Shown here: one piece after another, positions 12,792 to 23,597 of the stretch
How positions within the stretch are numbered: the stretch's first letter is position 1
Layout: each line of letters opens with the position of its first letter
Assembly (NCBI RefSeq): GCF_008831285.2
Contig: NC_045139.1
Coordinates: forward strand, 11,754,704-11,818,703
Source of the DNA: Nymphaea colorata
Taxonomy: Eukaryota; Streptophyta; Magnoliopsida; Nymphaeales; Nymphaeaceae
Reading direction: 5' to 3'
Length of the DNA: 64,000 nucleotides
Program-made: the position numbers and the translations under genes
The notes under the pieces: generated by a model
What the model was told of the DNA's origin: nothing
Database searches by the model: none
Seen by the model: only the letters and a program-made list of their open reading frames with translations

Positions 12792-13211
12792 TAAATCAGG
12801 CTTGAACTTAATGATAGAAACACTTCAAGAATCACACTCTTCAAAATACTAACCACTCCAAAAATCACACAAGGAGAAACCTCAAACTAGAGGTGAGAAA
12901 CTTGTATTTAATCTCAAATAATACACAAAAGAGGCCTTAAAGCTCACACTAAGCAAGGGTTCCAACAACTAGATTTCTAGCCGTTGATAACAACCAACAA
13001 CTATTTCTTTCTTTCAATAAAAAGGGAAATAAAAAAAAGTTTAGAAAAATGCATGAACAATGAAAAGAAAATAAATACAAAAAGACCTATGCATACACAC
13101 ATATAGTTATATAGACAAATCATACATCATACTAAGAGTTTAAGATATACGATAGTAAATATAAAAACATGCATGTATACTTACATTAGAGCTAATCCTT
13201 AAATTCTAACA
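12792..13211 (-). repeat. 3' LTR of the 12.8-17.9 kb Copia
   Basis: 420 bp, ending CTTAAATTCTAACA on the plus strand. It shares with the partner at 17436-17899 the long blocks AGGAGAAACCTCAAACTAGA and CTTACATTAGAGCTAATCC. The 44-bp shorter length reflects several indels around 12950-13020. Confidence 0.93.
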
Positions 13212-13299
13212 CCCCACTACCTTAAACTTACAACGTGATCACCGAAAATTTGCTAAGAAGAAACTAAAATCTTGCTACACCAAGTGCCTTGGTGAAAAA

Positions 13300-16200
13300 A
13301 TCTCCAAGTTGATATTCTGAAGGAACAAAAGATATGTCAATTATTCAGCTAAGATATTCTTTTCTCACATAGTGATAATCTATTTCAATATGTTTTGTCA
13401 TTTCATGAAAAGTATGATTGCTAGCAATGTAGATGGTGCTTTTATTGTCGCAGCAGAGCTTAGTGGCTTCGGTCATGTCAATTCCTATGTCATTTAATAA
13501 ACTTTTTAACCATACAATCTCTATAGTGGTAGTAGTCATAGCACGATACTCTGTCTCAATTGAAAATAGAGAGACTTTATTTTGTTTTTTGCACCTCTAA
13601 GAAATAAAAGAGTCACTTTAAAAAACACAAAAACCGATGGTAGAATGCTTATTGTTAGGATCTCCACTCCAATCAGCATCAGTATAAGCAGTCATATTCA
13701 AATTAGATGAGGATGATAGAAAAAGTCCCTTAGTGATAGTATGTTTGACATATCATACAATTCTGAATGCAACTTCCATGTGTATAGAAGTAGGTCTTTG
13801 TTGAAATTGACTTATGACATGTACAACATAAGATATGTTAGGCCTTGTGATGGATAGATATGTGAGAGATCCAACTAATTGATGAAAGAGTGTGGGGTTT
13901 TCTAAAATTTCTCTATCATCAATCTTCATTTTACTCTTAAAGCTTCAAGAGTGTCGACCACCTTGTCATCAGTGATTCTTGATATGTTTATAATATTATT
14001 GATAAACTTCATTTGTGAGAGTAAGTATCCTCTTCTACTATAAGTTACTTCAATACCAAGAAAATATGTTATGTTACCCAAATAAGTCATTTTAAATTCA
14101 TTCATTAAGAAATTTTTTATCTGTATAATTCTGTTGGCATCATTATTTGTAATAATCATATCATCTACATATAAAAGCAACACAATTATACCTATAACAG
14201 TATTTTTAACAAACATAGTAGTATCAGAATAATATGATTTCAAACATTGTTTAAACATAACATTGCTAAACATATCAAACCAAACTTTTGGAGCTTATTT
14301 CAAGTCATATAGTGCCTTTCTAAGATGGAGAACTTTTCCTTCATGTAAATCAAGCCAGGGGGTGAGTCTATGTACACCTCTTCATTTAAGTAACCATTCA
14401 AAAAAGCATTCTTGACATCCATTTGATATATGGACCATTGCTTGATGGCGGCAATGGCTATTAGAGTCCTAATTGATGTCATTCTAGCAACAGAAGCAAA
14501 GATCTCCTCGTAATCTATGTCATATTCTTGAGCATACCCTTTAACAACTAATCTAGCTTCATACGTTTGCAGTGATCATCACTTTTAGTTTTAACTTAAC
14601 TTTATGTACTCATCTACATCATATTGTCTTTTTCCCTATATGAAGAGAAACAATGTCCCAAGTTTTATTAGCTTCAAGGGATCTAAGTTCATTATTCCTA
14701 GCTTCAATCCAACGTGGGTTAGTCTTGGCTTCAAGATAGGATGAAGATTCATCAAAGGAGTGAATAGCTAATATGCAAGCCCTATGTTTTGGGGAAAAAG
14801 ACTTGTAGGAGACAAATTTTTGAGGTGGATTACTATCTCTTTGAGTTCTCCTAAGAGTAGGTTGAGACTCTTGGGTGTTTTTTTAAGACCTTCTCGTATA
14901 AACTATAACTTTTCTTGGTGGTCTATTATAAAAAAAATGTTATTAATCTCATTCAAAGCATCATGTATGAAGAGTGTAAAACATCATCATCATCTTTTAT
15001 CTATAAGAAAAAATAGTCATCTTCTTGGGTTCATTTGCATCAAAGTCATTTTTTTCTTTTAAAAATATCACATTTCTTGAAACATACATTTTATCTTTTC
15101 CAATGTCATAGTATCTATATCATTTTTGAGTTTTGGAATAGCCAATAAGAACATATTGTTAGATGAAAGTTCCACAAAATAACATAATATAACAAACGAC
15201 CTTTAGACATGATAGGAGTGGGTCCCCATATATCCGAATGCACTAATTCAAAGGGTTCTTTTGCAGCAAAACTTCTATTGCCAAAAGGTAAACCCTTAAT
15301 TTTAGCTTTAATACAATCATCACAAGAAATCATTTCTTTACATTTCTCTTCTAAAATGGGATACAAAACATTTTTCCTAAACTTGAATATCCAAATCTTT
15401 GATGCCAAATTTGAATGTCACTTTTCTTGACAACGTTGCAAGTAGGGTTGGAAAGATCCAAATAATCAACATAGTAGAGATAATTTTTCTTAAAACCTTT
15501 CCCAATCGTCTTCTTGGAAAGATGACCCTGTATCAAAAATTTATTTTGTAAGAAGACAATATCACATCCATGATAGGTGGCATAGCCACATTGTGGTTGG
15601 TGTGGGCAAATCAACCTCTTCAAAGTTTTTATTTTTAAATAGAAATTTTAAATATTTATTCTTATATATATATAAGTGTTTCACCATATTTAAGTTTGTT
15701 TAAACAAGTGCCCCTCCAGCCAATTTTTCTGGCTCCGCCACCGTCCATGATTGGTTATTTGAGAAATCGACAAGATATTCAAGTTAAGTTTGACAATAAA
15801 TCTAACTTCTGGTATTTTGAAAACTTTTAAATTAAATTTTTGATCAATATTTCCAATGCATTTGATTTCAAGAGGAGTTCCATCAGCAGTTTTAACAAAA
15901 AAGCATGATTTTTTCTTAATGCATTTGGTAAGTAGTGAACTACAAAGGGTCATCTGAAATGAAGCTCCAAAATCAAGTATGCAAGAGTACTTGATGATGT
16001 AAATGTCACCATTGCTTCGAAAATTGGAGAATGCATTCCTTTGAAAAGCAGTTGAAGAGCATTAATGAGATTCGGTTGGAGAGCACTTACAAGCTTCTCT
16101 AGGTCGAAATAATTACTTTCTTCATGCATTACTCCAGCCACACTTGTCTTCTTATCAAATTTCCTCAACTTAGAACACGTAGGTTTAGTATGTCTTTCTT

Positions 16201-17050
16201 CTTGGTAATGAAAACATATAATCTTTTTGTTGCTATTCTCATAATTTCGATTGAAATGAGGAGGCCTATAGGTTATCATATGAGCACCGGGTCGCAAGAA
16301 CACTTTTGTTATTCTCTCTAGAAAAGTTAAGTATATTCTCTTTTATTTGAAATTCTACTATGATCTCATTTATGGATGACACTTTATGTCTATGAAGTAA
16401 ATAAGTATTGACCCCATCATATTCTGGTCTAAGACCAAGAATACAATTTATAATTTTTTTTCCTTTGAATTTATTTTTCTCTTAGCACTATGTCTCTTGG
16501 GTCAAGCCATTCGAGTTCAAATTAGGTTAGTTCATCCAATAGTTGTTCCATCTCACCAACATACTCTTTAATATATTTATCTCCTTGTTGAAGACTTGCA
16601 ATCTTTATTTGAAGATTGCATATGTAGGCTACATCTTTCATAGTATAAGTTTTTTTGAGGAATTTCGAAGTTTCATGAGTAAAATTGTGTTTTGCTATTT
16701 GACTAATGGTTGTAGTATCAACACAAGCAAGAATCAATGTAATGATATTGTGGTGTTTTGTCTTCCATTCTTCATTCACAACCTTATCTTTTTCGATTTT
16801 ATCTAGTTCATGGGCTTTTCCATCTATGGATTTGGTTAAGACTAATTGTAGCTCACTTTTAGACCCATCATGTCCTGTCTTCCATTCTTCATTCACAACC
16901 TTATCTTTTTCGATTCTATCTAGTTCATGGGTTTTTTCATCTATGGTTTTGGTTAAAACTACTTTTGATTCACTTTTACCCTTCAACAAGTCCCCACAAT
17001 CCTCTACTTCTAATGAAGTGTTCTATAGTTCTTGCCCATTAAACATAATT
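13300..17050 (-). pseudogene. Broken Copia gag-pol
   Basis: Recognisable pieces in order on the minus strand: gag (16522-16989; ends GDKYIKEYVGEMEQLLDEL), a zinc knuckle CFHYQEERHTKPTC (within 15950-16303), protease remnant (15690-15953), GAG-pre-integrase (15351-15623, with IWHQRFGYSSLGKM) and the start of integrase (HSDIWGPTP, 15115-15408). Then come reverse transcriptase (14300-14482; 13926-14273 with YVDDMI) and RNase H (13345-13539, with CCDNKSTIYIASN). The integrase catalytic core is missing: the frame passes from HSDIWGP almost directly to post-integrase sequence. Many stops and frameshifts. It cannot move by itself. Confidence 0.9.
16760..16985 (-). repeat. In-frame 117-bp duplication in Copia gag
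   Basis: A unit starting GTCTTCCATTCTTCATTCAC occurs at 16760 and again at 16877, a 117-bp period (39 codons). On the minus strand both copies encode EKDKVVNEEWKT preceded by a variant of VLTK(S/T)IDxKxHELD. The copies differ at a handful of bases, so the duplication is fairly old. Confidence 0.9.
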
Positions 17051-17422
17051 AGATGAAGTAAGTTTAGGGAGAAGAAGGAAAATAGTTTTCTCATCCATTA
17101 TTTTACGTGTACCTTGTATAGATGTAGAGATGTTGAGGTAGCACTAAGATGAAAACATCCACAAAAAACAGTAATAAAAGAACTTGAAGCAGCACCCAAA
17201 TAAACCATGAAATAGCAAGATACAAGCTTGTGACAGCGCCAAAACAACAGTCAGCGAGATATCCACGAAAAATAGCCACCAAAAGATCAGCAAGAAGACA
17301 GCTCCTCTTGTGCAAAACAACAATCAATTTTTTTGTCAAACAATTGGTGTGCTTCACAGTTACGAATAGGTAGAACTAATTTTTCAAGACTTTGAAAATC
17401 AACAAATGAAGAGTCAAACCAT

Positions 17423-17435
17423 GGCTCTGATACCA
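17423..17435 (-). other. Primer-binding site (3' end of initiator tRNA-Met)
   Basis: Minus strand TGGTATCAGAGCC directly abuts the 5' LTR. This is the standard plant Copia primer-binding site, complementary to the 3' end of initiator tRNA-Met. Confidence 0.95.
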
Positions 17436-17899
17436 TGTAAATCATGTTTGAACTTAATGATAGAAACACTTCAATAACTACACTCTTGAAGATACCAACC
17501 ATTTCAAGAAATCACACAAGGAGAAACCTCAAACTAGAGGTGAGAACTTATATTTAATCTCAATAATACACAAAAACAAACCTCAAGTCCCTTATTTATA
17601 GAAGAAAGAAAGGAAGAAGGAGAAAAAGAAATAGCCGTTGAGCAACTCCAACGGCTAGATTTCTAGCTGTTGGGAGCAACCAACAGCCACTTCCTTTTTG
17701 CAAATAAAAAGGAAATAAAAAAAGTTTAGAAAAATGCATGAAAAATAAGTAGAAAATAAATACAAAAAGACTTATGCATACATACATATAGTTATATATA
17801 CAAATCATATATCAAATTACTAGGAGTTTAAGGTATATGATGTTAAATATAAAAACATATATGTATACTTACATTAGAGCTAATCCTTAAATTTTAACA
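17436..17899 (-). repeat. 5' LTR of the 12.8-17.9 kb Copia
   Basis: 464 bp from TGTAAATCATG to TTTTAACA on the plus strand. TSD TAAAT follows at 17900-17904. It holds an extra GAAGAAAGAAAGGAAGAAGG purine stretch (about 17600-17630) relative to the other LTR. Confidence 0.93.
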
Positions 17900-18514
17900 T
17901 AAATATCTAGTTCTGCTCCTACTGCTCCCTTATTACAGATGTTAGTGGACGTCATCTCCATGGGTTGTTTCAATGGTGTCATCTCTCTGAATCCTTCATG
18001 ACTGCCTCTAGCCGGGTTGTTAGGTGGCTGTTGGCATAGAAGCTTACTGTTTCTTCATTCTGGTTAGTGATAGAAGCATCCTCATCCAATGGAGTAATGA
18101 TAGCGTGCAGAGGGAGTTGTCCCACATGCTTCGCGTTGATTCCCCGTTGTCTGCTTCGCAGCTCAAGTTTGGTTCCAGATATCACTTCCAATTCAGCAAA
18201 AAGTCTCCATCCATTGACCTGTTCAAGCTGCTTCTAAGATCAAAGCTCAGAAGTGTTCACAGAATGGTGGTCTTCTTGAGGACTGGCCTTCAATTTTTTT
18301 ATACGGACTTTTACAGAGCTCATAAATGTTTACAGAATAATGGTCTTCTTGAGGGCTGGCCCTTAATTTGCTTGTATAGCCTTTTCTGTTCTACGGGCTT
18401 TCCAGCCTCCATTTCTCCACTTTATTATAGATTTTTTTTGCAATAAAGAAGTTGTGGGGGGGGTGGGGTGGGGGCGTGCAGCTGGTGCATCCTTCCCTCT
18501 ATAGCTGTTTTCTT

Positions 18515-18690
18515 GAATTCAAGCTTGAGCTGAGCCGGCTTGTGCTTAGCACAACTCTGGTATTGTATAATGTCAGCTCGAGCTCGACTCAATAGAATAT
18601 GTTGGAGTTCTAGCTTGACTTGTTCCATTAAAGTTCAAACAAATCACATGTAACTGAGAGAGAGGGAGAGGGAGAGAGAGAGATAGTGTA
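18515..18690. repeat. GAGCTCGAG-like patch plus (GA)n microsatellite
   Basis: 18515-18620 repeats the AAGCTTGAGCTGAGCCGG and CAGCTCGAGCTCGACTC style seen near 2.1 and 4.4 kb. 18657-18683 is an impure GA repeat. Upstream, 18452-18478 is a G-rich run. Confidence 0.6.
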
Positions 18691-18842
18691 TGCTAATTTG
18701 CATAAGTGCTTTTGGTGGTTTCATGGCATATGAGTCTAAGATAAGTATCCAAACGCTGAAGTTACACAAGTCTACTTGTTTAATCGAGTCGAGTTTATGT
18801 AACTCAATCTCGACTTGTTTACAAACTTGAGTTTACATTTAG

Positions 18843-19082
18843 GCCTTGTTTAGATATACCTCTTCAGAAAATGGTTATTGTCAAAACCTAGTTTTGTAAC
18901 ACCAATTTGTTTAAAGAGTTTTGAAAAATCTGCTTCTATTGTTTGGGTCATGACAAAAACCAGGTTTTCTAAAATGAAAACCTGGTTTTTGTTTAGATGA
19001 CCAAAAAATTAGATTTGAAGGTTCTTTTGAAAAAGAGTTTTCAGCTGAATGGTACTTGAAAAACAGTTATCCTAAACAGTGA
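18843..19082. mobile_element. MITE-like element with a strong internal hairpin
   Basis: The left end (GGCCTTGTTTAGATA...) and the reverse complement of the right end (CACTGTTTAGGATAAC...) are imperfect inverted repeats. Inside are arms at 18953-18969 and 18976-18992, a perfect 17-bp palindrome (core AAAAACCAGGTTTTC / GAAAACCTGGTTTTT) around a 6-base loop. The target duplication is not clear. Confidence 0.5.
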
Positions 19083-19414
19083 AACATCAAAGTTCTTTTG
19101 CTTTTTCCCTTTTTAATACAAACAGCACCAACTATAGAGAACATTGTTAAGACGATTACAACTTACGAGCAAATAACCTTAGCATAAAATATTTTTAGTA
19201 ACAAGTCACATGGTGGGGCAAATCGCACCAATGTTTTCTCAGAGCATCAGCCCCAACCCAGCCATGAGCTGCCATGGGGAAACATTAGCGACAGTCAGAC
19301 TTATCTACAGTTGCCAAAAGCATGTAGAGTCGTAGACATCCATTGAACCCCCAAACTTGAACAGCCAGTTATCTAAATTCTTATTATGATCAATAGTATC
19401 TAACAACTTTGAGT

Positions 19415-19810
19415 TCACATTTTGAAATCTAAGAGAGACTGTATTGTTGGAAAAGCATGCAGCAACCTTATGACCTTCCTTGTTCCAGCACACCTCGAAG
19501 ATGCCTCCATTCCCTTGGCACGTCTTGACAACCATGCCGTCTTTTACTGACCAGATATGTAAACATTGTTATCCTATGATCCACTGGCTAGATACCCCCC
19601 ATTTGGATTAAATGCAAGTATACAGGATCTCTGTCATTTGCAAGTGAATACCAAGTTAACCATCACATAACAACCACAGATTTGCACGTCATCACACTCG
19701 AAAAACCAAAAGGAAGAAGGCTTTGAGAGGAGTAATTACCTGCATTCAAGCTGTACAAAAGGCTACCTCTCTCCACATCCCACAGCTTGATGGTCGAGTC
19801 AAAGGAAGCA
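19415..19810 (-). pseudogene. 3' fragment of a HOS15/TBL1-like WD40-repeat gene
   Basis: Minus-strand pieces match the C-terminus of plant HOS15 (a TBL1/TBL1XR1-type WD40 co-repressor subunit acting with histone deacetylases). 19737-19810 reads SASFDSTIKLWDVERGSLLY after a good acceptor (TTGCTTCAG). An intron with donor gtaatt follows. A last exon reads AFNPNGGYLASGS, a stop, DNNVYI, then WSVKDGMVVK and GGIFEVCWNKEGHKVAACF, and ends near LDFKM plus stop at 19415 after a one-base frame loss. Defects seen: one in-frame stop, at least two frameshifts in the last exon, and no upstream exons found to 21.7 kb. The kept intron argues against a retrocopy; a truncated DNA duplication is more likely. 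Confidence 0.8.
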
Positions 19811-22800
19811 CTGAAGCAACAGAAACATCAAGCATTTATTAGCATGTTTTTGTGTCTAAACAGCCTTCTCAAATGACATAAAGTGGCACCAATATACAGC
19901 TTGTCCAGAACCTCGTGACAAAGAGAGTTACATCCGTATCTTTTGTCTATTCAGAAGGCTACAAAAGGAGTGAGTGCAAAAGCTACAAAGAAAAGTTATT
20001 ATGGTCCTTGACATGCTCTTGAGTGTGACTGAAGAAAAGAGGATCTGAATAGCAATCTACAATCTGTAACCTAAGTTGAAAAAAAACATAAAAGAATTTA
20101 CGAGCACAAAATTTCATTCATGGCGAATACTACATTATGAGATGAATCATTAAATCTAGTAAAAGATTAAACATGAAGCTTCCTGCTCCTTAACTTCACT
20201 ATTACAAGTAAGTTCATAAGATCGATCTACTAATGTCAAGCAAGAACAAGTGGTCAAGAGAATATCTATATGTCAGCAGATAAACTTGCATCGCCACTTC
20301 ACGTGTCACAGGTTCAATGGTTTGGAGGACCCCCTAATTACTATGGTATTGGTTAATCATGCTGTTATCACATCAAACCTATAAGTGAATCGTGATGCGT
20401 AAGCTTCATCTGAACTAAATAAAATTTAGAAACAACAAAATGAAAACAAGTTTGTCATATTCACTAATAATAAGTCATATTGAAATCTAGAGTTAAGTTC
20501 CATTAAGAAATTAATATTTGGCCTAGTTTATGCAAACACATTCAATTATCTCCAGTTTCAAATCCTTGTTCGAGTTGGCCTTCCAAATGGAATTGCACTT
20601 ATCTGCTTTTCAAACAGTGGGCCTGTTAATACCTTGAGAAGCAATACCCAAATACCACGAATTAGCAATAACAGATTTTCTCCTACCAACTACTTTTCTG
20701 CCTTTATGAGCAGAACTAATTTTATGATGGAGATCTTTTTCCTAATTTTAGTTTAGAACACAAATGAACCTGAGTTTACCAACCCCACCAACTCGCTGCC
20801 AAGATAGGATATGACATGTTCTCATTTTGCATTGTTATGAAGTATTCTTCCATGTTTAGCTGCACTTTCTTTCACTCTGAATTTTTTATTCTTACTTATG
20901 GCTATTAGACGGTTGACTGGAACTAAAAACATGAACATGGAATTCAAATATAAGTTATATAACCACAAGTTTACAAACAAAAAACAACTACCTCTAAAAT
21001 CTATAATAATAAAATTGGCATAAAAAACTTTCAAAACTCAAATGTTGTTCTGATGGTCCATCCTGAACCTTCCCATTTTTTATAATTTTAACTTTACCAC
21101 TGGTCAAATTTCACACCGTAATGCCACTTCAGACCACTAAAACGAATTGCATATCCCATGCACTTGCAGCAATGTAAGTTTGACAAAACCAACAGATCAG
21201 ATTGGTCCCAAAAATAAAGATCTTGAAAAATTAGTACAAAGTATTTTCACAAAATTTTCATAAAATTAACATTAAAATTTTCATGCAGGATTTTTTTTCC
21301 TGACAATTGGAAGGATCTGCAACCTCCATATAGCAGAAAACAAAGGTCTCTTGAAAACAGTGAGTCAAGACAAACTTTTTCCTCATAGTATCATCAAGGA
21401 CTAAAAGCAGAATCAAGACCACATGCTCGCATTAAATACAACAACCAAAACAAGGTAAAAACAGAACCAGATTAACTACGAAACTTAATCCAAGTAGTAT
21501 CCATACCAAATAAGAGCTATAAGGAAGAATGTACAAAGCCTAATCATAAACACAGAATTGCAATCAGGCACAACAGTGACGAAACAGTAAGTACTCAAAC
21601 AGAAAACAAGCAATCCACTTTACCTCTTGTAGCAGTGTGCATACAGTTCAGAAGAGAAAAAGGCGAGATATGGAGATACTTAGGAACATAGAAGATTAGC
21701 AGAAGCGGAAAAGGCGAGGCCTCCTCCTATTGTCGTCCACAGAAGCCAAAACCAGCAACAAAAATGGATGGAGTTTGGTCTTATGGGCTTCCTATCACGC
21801 CCAAAAATGGTTATCTTAGAACCAAACAAGGTTATTCTCAACTGCCCATCATGCCCAACACACAAGAAGACAAAGAAGAACCTCTTCTGCCCATCACGCA
21901 AAAAATGGGGTTTGGATGAAAAAAGACCACCCCACCGACTTATTCAAAACCTGCATGAAAACATGGTTTCGTGCTTAGCCAAACGTCCCCAAAACGACGT
22001 TGAGGAGGGGAAACGACGAAATGTCGTTTTGGGGATCAAATGATGTTTTTGAGCGTCGTCCCAAACACGCCTTGTTGAACACCCTTATATGAAGCGTGCA
22101 ATTCCCCCTTCGGTTGCATGCACTTGTCTGAAATTGTAAAATAAATTACAAAGCCAACCATAAACACTAGATGTTGGTTTCGGTTGTCCAAGCTATAGTT
22201 GGCAAACGTAGGACTGAGAACAGATGATTTGATTATTGGGTCAACAAGTTAACTTGTCATTAAGTCTGGGCATGGGCTGGCCCGGCTCGATAATGAGTTA
22301 ACCTGGACCAGCCCAACATTCAAAAACCTGGCTCCGTTCTAGCCAGACTCAAAAAACCCAATTTTCAGCCCGGCCCGAGCCCAAGTCAGACAGGGTACCC
22401 AGTAGCGGCTCGATCCAATGTCCAGCCTTATTTGTCGACTTAGCAAGTAGACTTGTCAACTCGTCAAGTATTCAATTAACCATAATATATTTATTGCAGC
22501 TGAATCAGGTGATTTCGGGCGAGTGAGGACTAAGTAGTGACGAGTCATGCTGAGTTAGGAGTGAGTCAGCCCAAACTTTGACTTTTGGCTGGATTTATAG
22601 GCGATTGAGCTGATTTGGGCGATTCCCAAGTCAGACAACAACTTTGCCAACTATGATCCAACCGATATCAACTCAATTTAACAACTTTACTTTTTGTTTG
22701 TCAAACTCTCTCATCTCATGTCATCAGTTGATGTAATTTTAAAAATCAAAGAAAGTCAGAATAGATAGATCAATAGGCTACAGTCGTTAAGATGGGTAGT

Positions 22801-23172
22801 TGTCAATATTTTATTTTTCTATCCATACATATGTTTAATTAAATTATAGAAAAGTAAGCTGACTCTTGTATTTTTTCACTTATTACTTAAGAAGGAAATA
22901 AAAACGGAAATGTGTCTTTTGATGGCACAAAAATGTATTAGCAAGTAGACTTCGTTTGCAAGTGAGCGGTAGAGAACCCCACTACTCGGATGAAAGGGTG
23001 AAGACCTTTCCCTTTTATTTTTTTGAAGTTTAAAGCTGCATCAAGATGAGATATTCCTTTTAATTTGAGAGCAGCGTCTGTTATGGTTTCTCGTTCAAAA
23101 AAATAGCACCCATAGTTGTGGAACAACTACAACCAAATTTTATTTTCACTGACCTGCCGACTCGACCAACTA
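19811..23172. other. Gene-free interval
   Basis: No supported gene. 21987-21998 and 22023-22034 form a perfect 12-bp inverted repeat (CCCCAAAACGAC / GTCGTTTTGGGG), probably the core of a small MITE ending near 22075. 22265-22440 contains GGCCCGGCTCG and GCCCGGCCCGAGCCC motifs like those of plant non-autonomous DNA elements. The rest is unremarkable AT-rich DNA. Confidence 0.55.
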
Positions 23173-23177
23173 TGCTA

Positions 23178-23580
23178 TGTTGGGATTTCCCCATCTGGAT
23201 AGTCCTGCGTCAATATGGGTTCATATCCATTTCGGACCTTAAGTATAAATACTCGTGTCTTGTGATGGTGTGAGACACATCAAGGTTTTTACCGTCTGGG
23301 TAATCGGTCCCCTTAGCCATACGTAAATTGCCTGTCCCCATCACTGGGCTGCTATGGCTGAGGAGAGAAACCCATTGCCGCTGCCACCGCCGCTACCTCC
23401 GCAGGGAAACGACTCTATGGGGACTGTAGCCGTTCTTCCCACAGCCACCGACATTCAGTCGGCGGTCGCCTCTACAGGTTCTACTTCCACCCTATTTGAA
23501 ACACATGAATCATGAATGCTTCTTTCGAATTTCTGCATTTTCGTTTGTTCGCTATCTAGATTTCTAGCAAAGGTCCAACA
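23178..23580 (+). repeat. 5' LTR (403 bp)
   Basis: Starts TGTTGGGATTTCCCC and ends GGTCCAACA. A TATA box, TATAAATA, lies at 23244-23251. The first ATG after the expected start site is at 23354 and opens the LTR small ORF. Confidence 0.96.
23354..23515 (+). CDS. LTR-encoded small ORF, probable first exon of gag
   Basis: 53 codons plus stop, starting MAEERNPLPLPPPLPPQ in a strong initiation context (GCTATGGC). It is the first ATG downstream of the LTR TATA box. The 3' LTR copy (29651-29800) is also open and differs by an in-frame 12-bp indel and only three amino-acid changes outside it. After codon 41 there is a candidate donor CAG|GTTCTA (exon end 23477, phase 1). A strong acceptor, TTTTGTCGTCTGCAG, ends at 25258 in the matching phase, so splicing would join this exon to the gag frame at the codons for VPGSIYFNG. 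I infer that this is the natural gag N-terminus; unspliced, it is just a short proline-rich peptide. Confidence 0.55.
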   Translation: MAEERNPLPLPPPLPPQGNDSMGTVAVLPTATDIQSAVASTGSTSTLFETHES

Positions 23581-23581
23581 A

Positions 23582-23597
23582 TGGGTTATGGGCCCAC
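23582..23597 (+). other. Primer-binding site matching the tRNA-iMet anticodon arm
   Basis: TGGGTTATGGGCCCAC starts one base after the LTR. It is the reverse complement of the conserved anticodon stem-loop of eukaryotic initiator tRNA-Met (GUGGGCCCAUAACCCA), not of its 3' end. Drosophila copia and yeast Ty5 use such a cleaved 5' half of tRNA-iMet as primer; this element appears to do the same. Confidence 0.8.

Larger units (their letters stand above)
12792..17899 (-). mobile_element. Degenerate Ty1/copia element with perfect TSD TAAAT
   Basis: On the plus strand the element begins TGTAAATCAGG (12792) and ends TTTTAACA (17899). Both flanks carry TAAAT (12787-12791 and 17900-17904), a perfect 5-bp target duplication. 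The two LTRs are 420 and 464 bp and clearly diverged. The primer-binding site abuts the right LTR. Coding runs on the minus strand: gag nearest 17.0 kb, then zinc knuckle, protease, GAG-pre-integrase, a stub of integrase, reverse transcriptase, RNase H near 13.4 kb. It sits inside the LINE relic, so it is younger than the LINE. Confidence 0.93.
12123..18532 (+). mobile_element. 5'-truncated LINE relic bounded by a 19-bp repeat, split by a Copia
   Basis: The left part (12142-12786) codes for the C-terminal zinc-binding end of a plant L1-type polyprotein; the right part (17905-18513) would be its 3' tail. The 19-bp sequence TGAATTCAAGCTTGAGCTG is perfect at both 12123-12141 and 18514-18532, with different bases on both outer and inner sides, as expected of a LINE target duplication. 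Between the halves a 5.1-kb Copia is inserted. The right part contains GCAATAAAG (about 18439-18447) but no clear poly(A) tail. The motif family of the 19-mer is itself repeated in the window, so a chance match is not excluded. Confidence 0.55.

Noticed and set aside
21601-21660. Possible upstream exon of the HOS15-like fragment (donor-like site near 21623, minus strand)
   Set aside because: No WD40 or LisH sequence could be read and no linking exons were found between 19.8 and 21.6 kb.
23582-23597. Possible initiator tRNA gene
   Set aside because: Only the 16-nt anticodon-arm complement is present; no acceptor stem, D or T arm around it. A primer-binding site explains it.
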